Both the position numbers and the translations under genes were made by a program. From assembly GCF_002157875.1 (NCBI RefSeq), contig NZ_CP021376.1, positions 1,426,001 to 1,490,000 on the forward strand: 64,000 nt of DNA, written 5' to 3'. Below are positions 45,834 through 54,164 of this stretch, piece by piece (position 1 is the stretch's first letter; every line of letters starts with the position of its first letter). The notes beneath the pieces were generated by a model, which saw nothing but the letters and a program-made list of their open reading frames with translations, searched no databases and was not told the origin of the DNA. The DNA comes from Oceanisphaera avium (GTDB lineage: Bacteria > Pseudomonadota > Gammaproteobacteria > Enterobacterales > Aeromonadaceae).

Positions 45834-46957
45834 ACACCTTAATTAAAAGCTTGGTTCCTGTGGCTTATAAGCATCGTATCGCCGCACGCTTAAACGCCCA
45901 AGCGCTTACCCTACCACCTGGCCCCAGAGCCTTTGTATTTTTAGCCGCCGATTATGGCAATGTGGGTGACATGGCCATCACTGCTGCTCAAGTCAATTTC
46001 CTAAAGCAGCAACTGCCTCATTATCATATAGTGACGATTGCCGTGGATCAGACTCGCGCGCTGATCCGCTCGGTGCGCCGCCAAATACAACCTCATGATT
46101 TGGTGACCTTAATTGGGGGCGGCAATATGGGAGTCATGTATCCTGATATCGAGTCATTGCGCCAATTAGTGATCCGCTATTTTCCTCAGCAGCGTATTGT
46201 ATGCTTTCCACAAACACTGGATTGGGACGACTCGCCCCTATCGGAGCGTACCTTACGCCAGCTAGTAAAAAACTATGCGCGCCACCCTAATCTTCATGTT
46301 TTTGCTAGAGAAATAACAAGCTATCACAAACTTAGAGCTCTATTCTCTCGCTATCCAAACGTTAAAATAGGGCTAGTACCTGATATTGTGATGAGTGTGA
46401 CAGCCGCCCAATTAGCTAGCCAAAACCCGGTTCAAAAAGCGCACCTGCTACGCTGTTTACGAGCAGATAAAGAAGCGGCATTGCTCAGTGTTCAATATGC
46501 GCGCCTCGATAGAGCGCTGATGGATAGCGGTTTAAAAATTACGCTAACCGACACTGTCATTAACGCTGATCAGTTAGATAACGAGCAATGTGCAAGCGCA
46601 CTCGCCGATAAACTTAGTCAGTTTCGCGGGGCACGTTTGGTGGTCACAGATAGATTACACGGCATGATTTTTTGCTTATTGACTGGCACCCCGTGCTTGG
46701 TATTAGCCAACTCTAATCAAAAAATACAGCAAACTTGGCTAGACTGGCTACAAGACCAGCCGCGGATAAAATTTGTAAAAACAGAACAACTCCACCAAGT
46801 GCCCAGTATGATCCGCGAATTATTAGCCCTGCCCCAAGGGCCACTAGATGAATTAGCGCTAAGTGCTCATCACTATCAACCCTTGGAGCAAGCCATTAAT
46901 CACTTTCCTAGCGCGCACTATGCTATAACGGCCAAACCCCAGCAATATATCGCTTAA
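45830..46957 (+). CDS. Polysaccharide pyruvyl transferase family protein
   Basis: A 375-residue protein of the PS_pyruv_trans family (CsaB/WcaK/EpsO relatives), which moves pyruvate from phosphoenolpyruvate to sugars or builds related glycan groups. Motifs are DYGNVGD at 41-47, IGGGNMG at 95-101, FPQTLDWDD near 126 and DRLHGM at 274-279, the last being the conserved donor-site signature. No export signal, so cytoplasmic. Start at 45830 is fixed by the ATGA overlap with the PP-loop gene. No glycosyltransferase, flippase or polymerase gene adjoins it, which is unusual for this family. Confidence 0.87.
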   Translation: MNTLIKSLVPVAYKHRIAARLNAQALTLPPGPRAFVFLAADYGNVGDMAITAAQVNFLKQQLPHYHIVTIAVDQTRALIRSVRRQIQPHDLVTLIGGGNMGVMYPDIESLRQLVIRYFPQQRIVCFPQTLDWDDSPLSERTLRQLVKNYARHPNLHVFAREITSYHKLRALFSRYPNVKIGLVPDIVMSVTAAQLASQNPVQKAHLLRCLRADKEAALLSVQYARLDRALMDSGLKITLTDTVINADQLDNEQCASALADKLSQFRGARLVVTDRLHGMIFCLLTGTPCLVLANSNQKIQQTWLDWLQDQPRIKFVKTEQLHQVPSMIRELLALPQGPLDELALSAHHYQPLEQAINHFPSAHYAITAKPQQYIA

Positions 46958-46975
46958 TTTTCAAGCTAACGATTA

Positions 46976-47010
46976 AAAAGCGCTCACTCTTACAAGTGAG
47001 CGCTTTTTTT
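46976..47010 (+). terminator. Strong intrinsic terminator of the PP-loop/pyruvyl transferase operon
   Basis: A 13-bp perfect stem (46976-46988 with 46995-47007) and a T-run. It delimits the two-gene operon. Confidence 0.92.
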
Positions 47011-47194
47011 AGTAGCGCTGATCCTTGCTTAGCTATGACGTTATTAGTCATGCCTGCCTCTCGCACTCTCTTTCAAGTTTGCATGCTACCCAAACGAATA
47101 CTAAGTTAACACTATATCGATAGCTGACCGAATATTAGCGCACCTGAAACTGACCTTGGCAATATGATAAGGTGAGTGAACAAAAGGACGGTTC

Positions 47195-48958
47195 ATGACT
47201 AAGGAAAACTCAGAGCACCACTCCACTGCTTCCCCTAAATCGAATGCGAGCCAAACGCCGCTTAAGCGCCAGTTAAGTGGCGCAGACGACCGCTTAAAGC
47301 TTGAGCACTGGGCACCGCCTAAGGCAGGCATAGTGCCACTTATTCGTTTTAACAATCGCTGGTATAGCGTGCTCTGGGCGCTGCCCATTATTTTTGTGTT
47401 ATTAGTCGCGGGCGTAGCCATAGCGCAAGGTTTGCGAGAGTTAGCCAGTGTGCAACACTTTATTGAGCTCTTTCCAGGTGCGCCCGCCTCGCAGCCTGCC
47501 ATAGAAACCGGCTTTCCGCTGTGGCTGCGCATCGGCCATTTTTTAAACTTAGTGTTTATGATGTTTATTATTCGCTCTGGCATTCAAATTTTAGCGGATC
47601 ACCCTAGACTTTACTGGCACCGCGACTGTACGCCAGGCACCGAGTGGTTTCGTTTTCAAAAACCCGTACCTAGAGGACAAATTTGGACCGCCAAAGACGA
47701 CGCTGTCACACTCCCCGGCTGGTTAGGCATTCCAGGAGTTCGCCACTCGATTGGCTTAGCACGGTGGTGGCATTTTTCTATTAATACGCTCTGGCTACTC
47801 AATGGCTTGGTTATTTATGGTTTGCTGTTTTATACGGATCAATGGCAGCGCATTGTGCCCACGACCTGGGAGGTATTTCCTAACGCGTTATCGGTAGCCA
47901 TTCAGTATTTATCACTTAACTTTCCAGAAGAGCAAAGCTGGACTAAATATAACAGCCTGCAACAGCTCACTTATTTTATTACGGTATTTATTGCCGCCCC
48001 CACTTCGGTGTTCACCGGCTTTATGCAAAGCCCCGCTATTTCAAATCACTTGGGATGGTTGGGACGCGTGCTCAATCGCCAGCGAGCACGCTCTATTCAC
48101 TTTTTAGCCTTATGGTGGTTTTTATTTTTTATTCTGGCTCATGTCACCTTAGTGTTTATTACGGGCGCCAGAAGCAATCTAAATATGATGTGGGCGGGCG
48201 TGCATGATGAGTCTTGGAGCGGCTTTATGATGTTTGTGCCCTTAATATCTATCGTCGGTATCTTATGGGCGATCGCCTCTCCTTTAACGATTCGCTACGC
48301 CCGGTATGTGCAGCGTATTGGCGCCTTTATGCTCGGCCCTCTGAAAGGATTTTTAGAGCGCTTTGATCCTAAAAGCGAGCTGACCGAAGCGGATATCTCG
48401 CCTTTTTTATGGCCCAATGGCACGCTACCTAATTCATCTGAATATGAAGAGTTAGTGGCTAATGATTTTGCTCATTATCGCTTGTGCATTAGTGGCTTAG
48501 TTGAGTCTCCTCAAGAATACTCGCTTGCTCAGCTCAGAGCCTTGCCACAACAAAGCCAAATCACTACCCATTTTTGTATTCAAGGCTGGAGTGGCGTCGC
48601 CAAGTGGAGCGGCGTGCCGATGCGCGATATCTTAGCTGCCGTGCGTCCTAAACCAGAGGCTCGCTATGCGGTGTTTTATTCATTGGCCGAGGGTAGTGAG
48701 GGGGGACGTTATTACGATTGTCATAAAATCAGTAATATGCAGCATAAATTAACTATCTTAGCGCTCGACATGAATGATGAATCCTTAAGTGTGCTACATG
48801 GGGCGCCACTGCGTTTGCGCTGTGAGAACGAGCTGGGTTTTAAAATGGTTAAATGGGTCAGCGCCATTGAATTTGTAGAAGATTTCCAGCACTTAGGAGC
48901 AGGACATGGCGGTTATAACGAAGATCATGAGTTTTATGGTTATAAAATGCCAATTTAA
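47195..48958 (+). CDS. Cytochrome b-like membrane domain fused to a sulfite-oxidase-type molybdopterin domain
   Basis: A 587-residue fusion. The N-terminal half has six predicted spans (about 58-80, 108-132, 192-214, 257-277, 300-324 and 343-363). Histidines H115, H193, H302 and H316 fit b-type haem ligands of the cytochrome b561/NiFe-hydrogenase cytochrome family. The C-terminal 160 residues are an oxidoreductase molybdopterin-binding domain with C461 in THFCIQGWSGVAKWSG as the likely Mo-ligand, as in YedY/MsrP. There is no Tat signal, and an even number of spans would leave both ends on the same side. Electron transfer between quinone pool and an unknown substrate is inferred. Monocistronic. 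Confidence 0.82.
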   Translation: MTKENSEHHSTASPKSNASQTPLKRQLSGADDRLKLEHWAPPKAGIVPLIRFNNRWYSVLWALPIIFVLLVAGVAIAQGLRELASVQHFIELFPGAPASQPAIETGFPLWLRIGHFLNLVFMMFIIRSGIQILADHPRLYWHRDCTPGTEWFRFQKPVPRGQIWTAKDDAVTLPGWLGIPGVRHSIGLARWWHFSINTLWLLNGLVIYGLLFYTDQWQRIVPTTWEVFPNALSVAIQYLSLNFPEEQSWTKYNSLQQLTYFITVFIAAPTSVFTGFMQSPAISNHLGWLGRVLNRQRARSIHFLALWWFLFFILAHVTLVFITGARSNLNMMWAGVHDESWSGFMMFVPLISIVGILWAIASPLTIRYARYVQRIGAFMLGPLKGFLERFDPKSELTEADISPFLWPNGTLPNSSEYEELVANDFAHYRLCISGLVESPQEYSLAQLRALPQQSQITTHFCIQGWSGVAKWSGVPMRDILAAVRPKPEARYAVFYSLAEGSEGGRYYDCHKISNMQHKLTILALDMNDESLSVLHGAPLRLRCENELGFKMVKWVSAIEFVEDFQHLGAGHGGYNEDHEFYGYKMPI

Positions 48959-49188
48959 CGAGCCAGAAATATGAAATGCTCAGTCACTTAACATGACCTT
49001 GGCATGCACTGAGCGCGGCTTTATAGTGATACTTTGTTAAGGCACTTTGCTATCCATTAGTGAGACCACTGATTTTTTGATTTACAATAAATGGTATATT
49101 GCTAATTATACCCACTTCTACTGCTCAGCCCTTCTAAGCTCCGCGTAAAGTATGACTGATTTTTATAATTTTTAAGGATTAACAGCGT

Positions 49189-50187
49189 ATGGCAACTGCA
49201 TTTGGTACGGTTTTTATGCCGGAGATGGCAATTACTTGGTTTGATGGTACCAACTGGACACCCGCAGAAATGGTGCCAAGTGATCGCCTTACCTTGCACC
49301 CAGGTGCGCACGTGCTGCACTACTCCAGCACCTGCTTTGAAGGGTTAAAGGCGTTTCGTCATGAAGATGGCTCGGTAAATATTTTTCGCATGGATAAAAA
49401 CTTAGCTCGCATGGCGCAAAGTAGCCGACTGTTAGCCTTGCCGGAGCTAGACCTTACTCTGGCGGCGAGCATGATCAAGCAAACCGTCGCCCGCTTTGCA
49501 GATGCCGTGCCCGCGCCTCCTGGTTCGTTATATATTCGTCCTACTTATATTGGTACCGAAGCCGCCATTGGTAAGGCCGCCTCCCCCTCGCTGGCTTCGT
49601 GTTTTTATGTCTTGGTGAGCCCAGTAGGTGATTATTTTGCTGGCGGTGATCGCGCACTGCGCTTATTACTTGAAGAAAATGGCATGCGCTGTGCACCGCA
49701 CATGGGCATGATCAAAAGCGGTGGCAACTATGCCAGCGCCCTGCAGCCTATTTTAAAAGCCAATCAAGAAGTGCAAGCAGACCAAGTACTGTTTTGTCCC
49801 AATGGCGATGTCCAAGAAACCGGTGCCGCTAACTTTTTACTGATTGATGGCAATGAAATTATCACCAAAGACTTAGATGAAAGCTTCTTACATGGCGTGA
49901 CCCGTGATTCTATTTTAACACTGGCGCGTGATTTGGGGATGACGGTGTCTGAGCGCAAACTTAGCGTGGCAGAATTACTAGAGCGTGCGGCTAAGCCAGA
50001 ATGTGAGGCGGCCCTTTCTGGTACCGCCGCCGTATTAACACCAGTGGGCACCTTGATCCATCAAGGTAAGGAATATCCTATTGGTAATGGTGGCATTGGC
50101 CAAACTGTACTTAAGCTTCGCCAAGCTCTTAACGATATTCAGTGGGGTAAGGCACCTGACACGCACGGCTGGTTAGAGCGCATTTAG
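49189..50187 (+). CDS. ilvE: Branched-chain amino acid aminotransferase
   Basis: A PLP aminotransferase for leucine, isoleucine and valine, in the fold-type IV class. 332 residues. HVLHYSSTCFEGLKAFRHED near residue 43, LYIRPTYIGTEAAIG, the PLP-lysine region HMGMIKSGGNYASALQP near residue 165, VQETGAANFLLI and LHGVTRDSIL mark it. It resembles the longer second type of proteobacterial IlvE rather than E. coli IlvE (309). Own terminator; 230 bases without a gene precede it. No ilv or leu genes are nearby. Confidence 0.92.
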   Translation: MATAFGTVFMPEMAITWFDGTNWTPAEMVPSDRLTLHPGAHVLHYSSTCFEGLKAFRHEDGSVNIFRMDKNLARMAQSSRLLALPELDLTLAASMIKQTVARFADAVPAPPGSLYIRPTYIGTEAAIGKAASPSLASCFYVLVSPVGDYFAGGDRALRLLLEENGMRCAPHMGMIKSGGNYASALQPILKANQEVQADQVLFCPNGDVQETGAANFLLIDGNEIITKDLDESFLHGVTRDSILTLARDLGMTVSERKLSVAELLERAAKPECEAALSGTAAVLTPVGTLIHQGKEYPIGNGGIGQTVLKLRQALNDIQWGKAPDTHGWLERI

Positions 50188-50217
50188 CATCTTATTGAGT
50201 ATTGAAAGTGAATATTG

Positions 50218-50259
50218 GGCGCTTTGTTAGCTATTTTTTACTGACCAAGCGCCTTTTTT
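50218..50259 (+). terminator. Intrinsic terminator of ilvE
   Basis: GGCGCTT (50218-50224) pairs with AAGCGCC (50247-50253) around a 22-base loop, followed by six T. Confidence 0.65.
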
Positions 50260-50288
50260 AATCCTATTTAACGACATAAGAAAGAGCA

Positions 50289-50945
50289 ATGCTAAACGCT
50301 GAGCAACATAATAAAGAGAGTATGATCGCCGGCATTGATACGCGCCTGCAAGTGCCTCCCTCTTCTGCTAGTAATGAAAAGCTGCAATCTTTGGGCTTTT
50401 TAAGCTTTTTAGAAGAATTACAAACTGAGCTAAACCAGACAGTGGTACGCTTTGCCCAACTAACAAGGCTCGATCTCGCTACCCTCAAAACTCAATCGCC
50501 CACCCTCAATAATGCGCGGGCTGATAACCCTGAATTCCAAGCCTTTTTATCTGCCTTTAAGCAGCGCAAAGCTAATATTGAACAATTAATAGCAGCAGAC
50601 ATTCCTGAGCAAGCGGCTCATCAAGCCATCATAGATGAAATACTGGCGCTTAATGCGTTTATTGAAGCGCACTACGTTAAGCCTGCCACCGTTCAACCCA
50701 GCGCAGCGACTGACCATCGTCCCTTGGAGTTTTTCCTTGGCATGGGCATTTTATTCCTACCCATTATTTTTGCTTGGTTTACGCTTCGCAAAGGCTATTC
50801 TAAGCGGGTGCGCTGGGTGGCGTTTATCTGGTTAGTTGTCTTTTTAATAGCCACGCTTCCTCGTCCTCATCCTCCCGCGAGCGATAATCCGTTGGATTTT
50901 TCCCCACAAGAGCTTACTCCTCAAGTTGCACCTAAATCTTCTTAG
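50289..50945 (+). CDS. Hypothetical protein with two C-terminal membrane spans
   Basis: 218 residues, family not recognised. Residues 1-145 are polar and helical with Gln/Glu/Leu repeats, likely a small helical bundle or coiled coil. Two hydrophobic segments follow (LEFFLGMGILFLPIIFAWF near 147 and WVAFIWLVVFLIATLP near 177), then a Pro-rich tail of about 28 residues. The hairpin of two spans would leave both ends on one side. Sits between the ilvE terminator and the convergent umuC end. The composition is normal for the region; no ribosome site better than AGAAAGAG is seen. Confidence 0.6.
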   Translation: MLNAEQHNKESMIAGIDTRLQVPPSSASNEKLQSLGFLSFLEELQTELNQTVVRFAQLTRLDLATLKTQSPTLNNARADNPEFQAFLSAFKQRKANIEQLIAADIPEQAAHQAIIDEILALNAFIEAHYVKPATVQPSAATDHRPLEFFLGMGILFLPIIFAWFTLRKGYSKRVRWVAFIWLVVFLIATLPRPHPPASDNPLDFSPQELTPQVAPKSS

Positions 50946-50951
50946 TTTCAC

Positions 50952-52221
50952 CTAAGTAACCTTGGGTAACTCACTAAAGCGCGTAGTATAAGCCGGAGAT
51001 AAATAATCGCGCTTCATTTGCCAATTGGCAGCTATGCCTTGAGAGGCAAAAAAAATCCGCCCCTTTCCGCTGCTGTTAATCGCATCGAGTACTGCCATTA
51101 ACGCCGCACTGTTGGGTGAGGTCTCTGGGGTAGCAAAAAGACAGCCTTGATAGGTGCCCGTCGGCCAAAAGTCACTGAGCATAACGGCCGCTTTTTGATA
51201 ACGATAACCGGGGCGCCAAATTTGTGCTAAACACTGCTGCGCCGCTTGTACTAACTCACGGCTATCGTTACTGGGTAGTGGCAAGACACTTAGTGCCGAA
51301 TTACTATAATAAGCTTGGTTAGGCGCATAAGGACTGGTGCGCACCGACACCTGTACCACTCGACAATCGCTGTGTTGTTGGCGTAATTTCTCTGCGGCGC
51401 GACAGGTATATTGGCTTACGGCTTGGCGCATAGATTGCAGTTCGGTAATTTTTTCACCAAAGCTGCGCGAGCTGATCAGCTGTTGCTTAGGCATATCACT
51501 TTCATCTAGCGCTAAACAAGCCTCACCATTAAGCTCACACACAGTACGCTCTAACACCACCGAAAATTGGCGCTGGATCACCTTGCTGTTAGCTTGAGCC
51601 AGTTGCCAAGCACTATTGATACCTAGGCTATTAAGTTGCTTTGCTAAGCGCCGCCCTATGCCCCACACCTGCGCAACTGGGACTATTTTTAATAATTTTT
51701 GTTGGCGACTCACTGCACTTAAGTCCACCACTCCACCCGTTGCGGGCCAACGCTTAGCGGCATAGTTAGCCAGCTTAGCCAAGGTTTTAGTGGGCGCTAT
51801 GCCCACGCCCACCTATACCTACCCAGCGCGCTACCTTAGTTTGTAAGTCTTGGCCAAAACTTATCAAGGGCGTAAGGGCACTCATACCACTCACATCAAT
51901 AAATGCTTCATCAATTGAATACACTTCCACTTTAGGTGAGCACATTTCTAATACTTGCATCACGCGACTAGAAATATCGGCATAAAGCGCATAGTTACTA
52001 GAAAAAGCGACGCCGCCCAGTGCCTCAAACTGGCGTTTAATCTTAAAATAAGGCACGCCCATCTTAATACCCAGCTGTTTTGCTTCAAAACTGCGAGCCA
52101 CCACACAGCCATCGTTATTAGACAACACCACTATGGGGCGGCCTACTAAGTCTGGGCGAAATAATCGCTCACAAGAAGCGTAAAAGTTATTACAATCAAC
52201 TAACGCAAAGCCGGTCTTCAT
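50952..52221 (-). pseudogene. umuC: umuC, DNA polymerase V catalytic subunit, interrupted by a frameshift
   Basis: Two abutting frames together encode a complete Y-family polymerase. The N-part (51787-52221) has TGFALVDCNNFYASCERLF and the catalytic SIDEAFIDVSG. It then reads ARWVGI and goes out of frame to a stop. The rest (from about 51812 down to 50952) resumes at VGVGIAPTKTLAKLANYAAK and runs to the normal end QMKRDYLSPAYTTR. The break is at about 51803-51815 inside a G-rich stretch. Total 1270 bases is two short of 424 codons (E. coli UmuC is 422 residues), so a two-base loss fits. umuC starts in an ATGA overlap with umuD. It may be a real null allele or a sequencing error. Confidence 0.88.
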
Positions 52222-52643
52222 AAGGACAACTTGCGCACTAAGTTAGTCACGACCCCAAAGATTTCTACATTAATATCTTCACTCGCCGCAATAGCGCCGT
52301 AGGCAGGATTAGCAGCAACCAAGCGCACACATGGGCGTAGTTCTAGGCGTTTACACGTCATTTCCCCATTAACACTGGCTATCACCACTTGGCCATGACG
52401 GGCTTCTAGGCTGCGATCCACTATCAATAAATCGCCTGGGTAAATACCCGCGCCTATCATACTGTCTCCACTTGCTTGGACTAAATAAGTCGCGGCGGGG
52501 TGGCGGATACAATAAGCGTTAAGATCGAGGCTTTGTTCAATATAATCTTGAGCAGGACTGGGAAAGCCGCAAGAAGCACGCTCCAGTAACAGGGGCAATA
52601 GGTGCTCCACATCCGTTTGTAACTTACCTAAAAGACTCGCCAT
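52218..52643 (-). CDS. umuD: UmuD, self-cleaving subunit of DNA polymerase V
   Basis: A 141-residue LexA-like peptidase. RecA filaments stimulate cleavage at C25-G26; the trimmed dimer then joins UmuC for translesion synthesis. Ser61 (GDSM) and Lys98 (TCKRL) form the dyad, each one residue from E. coli S60/K97. Start at 52643 has GAGG upstream and agrees with family length; a longer in-frame version would run back through the LexA box. It is the first gene of umuDC and is under SOS control. The protein is intact although its partner umuC is broken. Confidence 0.95.
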   Translation of the reverse strand: MASLLGKLQTDVEHLLPLLLERASCGFPSPAQDYIEQSLDLNAYCIRHPAATYLVQASGDSMIGAGIYPGDLLIVDRSLEARHGQVVIASVNGEMTCKRLELRPCVRLVAANPAYGAIAASEDINVEIFGVVTNLVRKLSL

Positions 52644-52655
52644 AGCCACCTCAAG

Positions 52656-52675
52656 CACTGTATATAAAAACAGTG
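52656..52675 (-). promoter_or_regulatory. LexA (SOS) box of umuDC
   Basis: A 20-base near-palindrome with CACTGT at one end and ACAGTG at the other and an AT-only centre (CTGT-N8-ACAG, the LexA consensus). It lies 12 bases before the umuD start, where it would cover the -10 or transcript start. Confidence 0.93.
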
Positions 52676-52925
52676 TATTTTTGATTTTGCTAAAGCGCAA
52701 GTATCAACATTAAAGCGCACTGCAAGGCACGCCGCTAAACTCATACGGCTTAAGGCATCTGTTTACCTTTTTACCGCTTTTATAACCAAAACAGCACGGA
52801 AATGGCGTATTTTTAGGCATTGATCGTCAATTACTGACTCGCTTAATAAGCAAAGCGCGCTTAGCTAAGAACTCTTAGTTACTATTAGGCTCCTAGGATT
52901 AAGTTATATTAGAAAAGGCAATATT

Positions 52926-53969
52926 TTGTTACGCACCCCAGTTTATGCTTCTTTAGCGTTGTCGTTGTTATTCGCCAGCTCCTCCCTCGCTGCTCGTTCT
53001 TATGTGGATGGGCATCTGCATTATGTGGACTTTTTCCAAGAATCTGAGGGCATGCCCGCCCTACTTAGTGCCATGGATAAAGGCAAAGTCAGTCGCGCTG
53101 TGATCATGGGCATTCCCGTGGCTAAAATTTGGCAAGAAGATGAGCCGCAAAAGCCGCGCTATTATGCCGGCGACGATGCGGCTTTATATTGGTATAGCGC
53201 TACAGATTTTGAATTAATGCATGCCATTCAAGCCCTACCGGCGAAAGATCAGCAGCGCTTTATTCCTTTTTTATCAGGCATTAATGCTACCGATAAAAAC
53301 GCCGCCGCTCATTTGCGCCGTGCACTAGAGCTTAATCCGGGTTTTTGGCAAGGCATAGGCGAAGTGTTTACTCGCCATGATGATGTCACGGCACTGATGC
53401 ATGGCGATACGCCACGCGCAAATAGCGAAGCCATGATGAAAGTGTATAGAGTGGCCGCCGAATTTGACTTGCCCGTATTAGTGCACAGCAATGTCACCTC
53501 TAAGCGTGAGCGCAAGCCTTTGTATCTGGAGGAATTAGAAGAGGCGCTGCAAAAAAATCCTGATGTTAAATTTATCTGGGCTCATGCCGGTACCAGCAAA
53601 GAGTTGCACCGCCATCAAGAGGAGCTAGATTTTTTACGCCCCTTATTAACACGCCTACTCGCTGACTACGATAATTTAACCATCGACTTATCCTGGACCT
53701 TGTTAGAGCCTTATTTATTAGATGAACAAGGCACGCCGCGCCCTCGCTGGATGAAATTATTAGAAGATAATCCGCAGCGATTTGTGCTGGGCAGTGATGT
53801 GGTGGGACGCTTTGATAACTTAGGTAATATTTTAAATGGCTTTGAGCCTGTGTTGCAGGCGCTGCCTAAGTCGGTAGCGCAGGCCATTGCTCACGATAAC
53901 TTTTTAGCGCTCTTACCTAAAGCCAGTGCTGAACAAGAAACCTCAACTGCTAAACCTAGTGAAGAATAA
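52926..53969 (+). CDS. Exported amidohydrolase-family protein
   Basis: 347 residues with a Sec signal peptide (hydrophobic residues 6-20, cut near SLAAR). The mature part looks like an amidohydrolase-2 TIM barrel: DGHLHYVDF gives the HxH metal site, LVHSN and IWAHAGTS give further His ligands, and LGSDVVG the terminal Asp. It is probably a periplasmic hydrolase or decarboxylase-like protein. It begins with TTG at 52926; no better start is available and AAGG lies upstream. Substrate unknown. Divergent from umuDC with a 250-base gap. Confidence 0.78.
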   Translation: MLRTPVYASLALSLLFASSSLAARSYVDGHLHYVDFFQESEGMPALLSAMDKGKVSRAVIMGIPVAKIWQEDEPQKPRYYAGDDAALYWYSATDFELMHAIQALPAKDQQRFIPFLSGINATDKNAAAHLRRALELNPGFWQGIGEVFTRHDDVTALMHGDTPRANSEAMMKVYRVAAEFDLPVLVHSNVTSKRERKPLYLEELEEALQKNPDVKFIWAHAGTSKELHRHQEELDFLRPLLTRLLADYDNLTIDLSWTLLEPYLLDEQGTPRPRWMKLLEDNPQRFVLGSDVVGRFDNLGNILNGFEPVLQALPKSVAQAIAHDNFLALLPKASAEQETSTAKPSEE

Positions 53970-53982
53970 CTGTTCTAAAAAA

Positions 53983-54002
53983 GCGCGCCTTAACAGGTGC
54001 GC
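53983..54002. terminator. Weak hairpin after the amidohydrolase gene
   Basis: A 7-bp stem (53983-53989 with 53996-54002, one G.T) and an A-run on the left. The T-run is on the minus strand, so on the plus strand it is only a weak terminator. Confidence 0.4.
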
Positions 54003-54164
54003 ATTAAATTATGCCCCCTTAATTTTGACTCAAGCGCGGTTAAAATAAGGCAAGCACTAAGGTAATTGGTGTTAACTGTGCAATAAACACCCTAAAAAAA
54101 CACTGTACGTTTACACACTAGTCACCGTAGAATAGCGCTAATACTTCTAACGCACTTGATATTA

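Noticed and set aside
47101..47583. 160-codon minus-strand frame at the start of the cytochrome b fusion gene
   Set aside because: Antisense shadow; overlaps a conserved plus-strand coding region and shows no motif.
54103..54118. LexA-like CTGT-N8-ACAC upstream of the VRR-NUC gene
   Set aside because: The right half is ACAC rather than ACAG, so the box is broken at a critical base; unlike the umuD box it cannot be called SOS-controlled from sequence.
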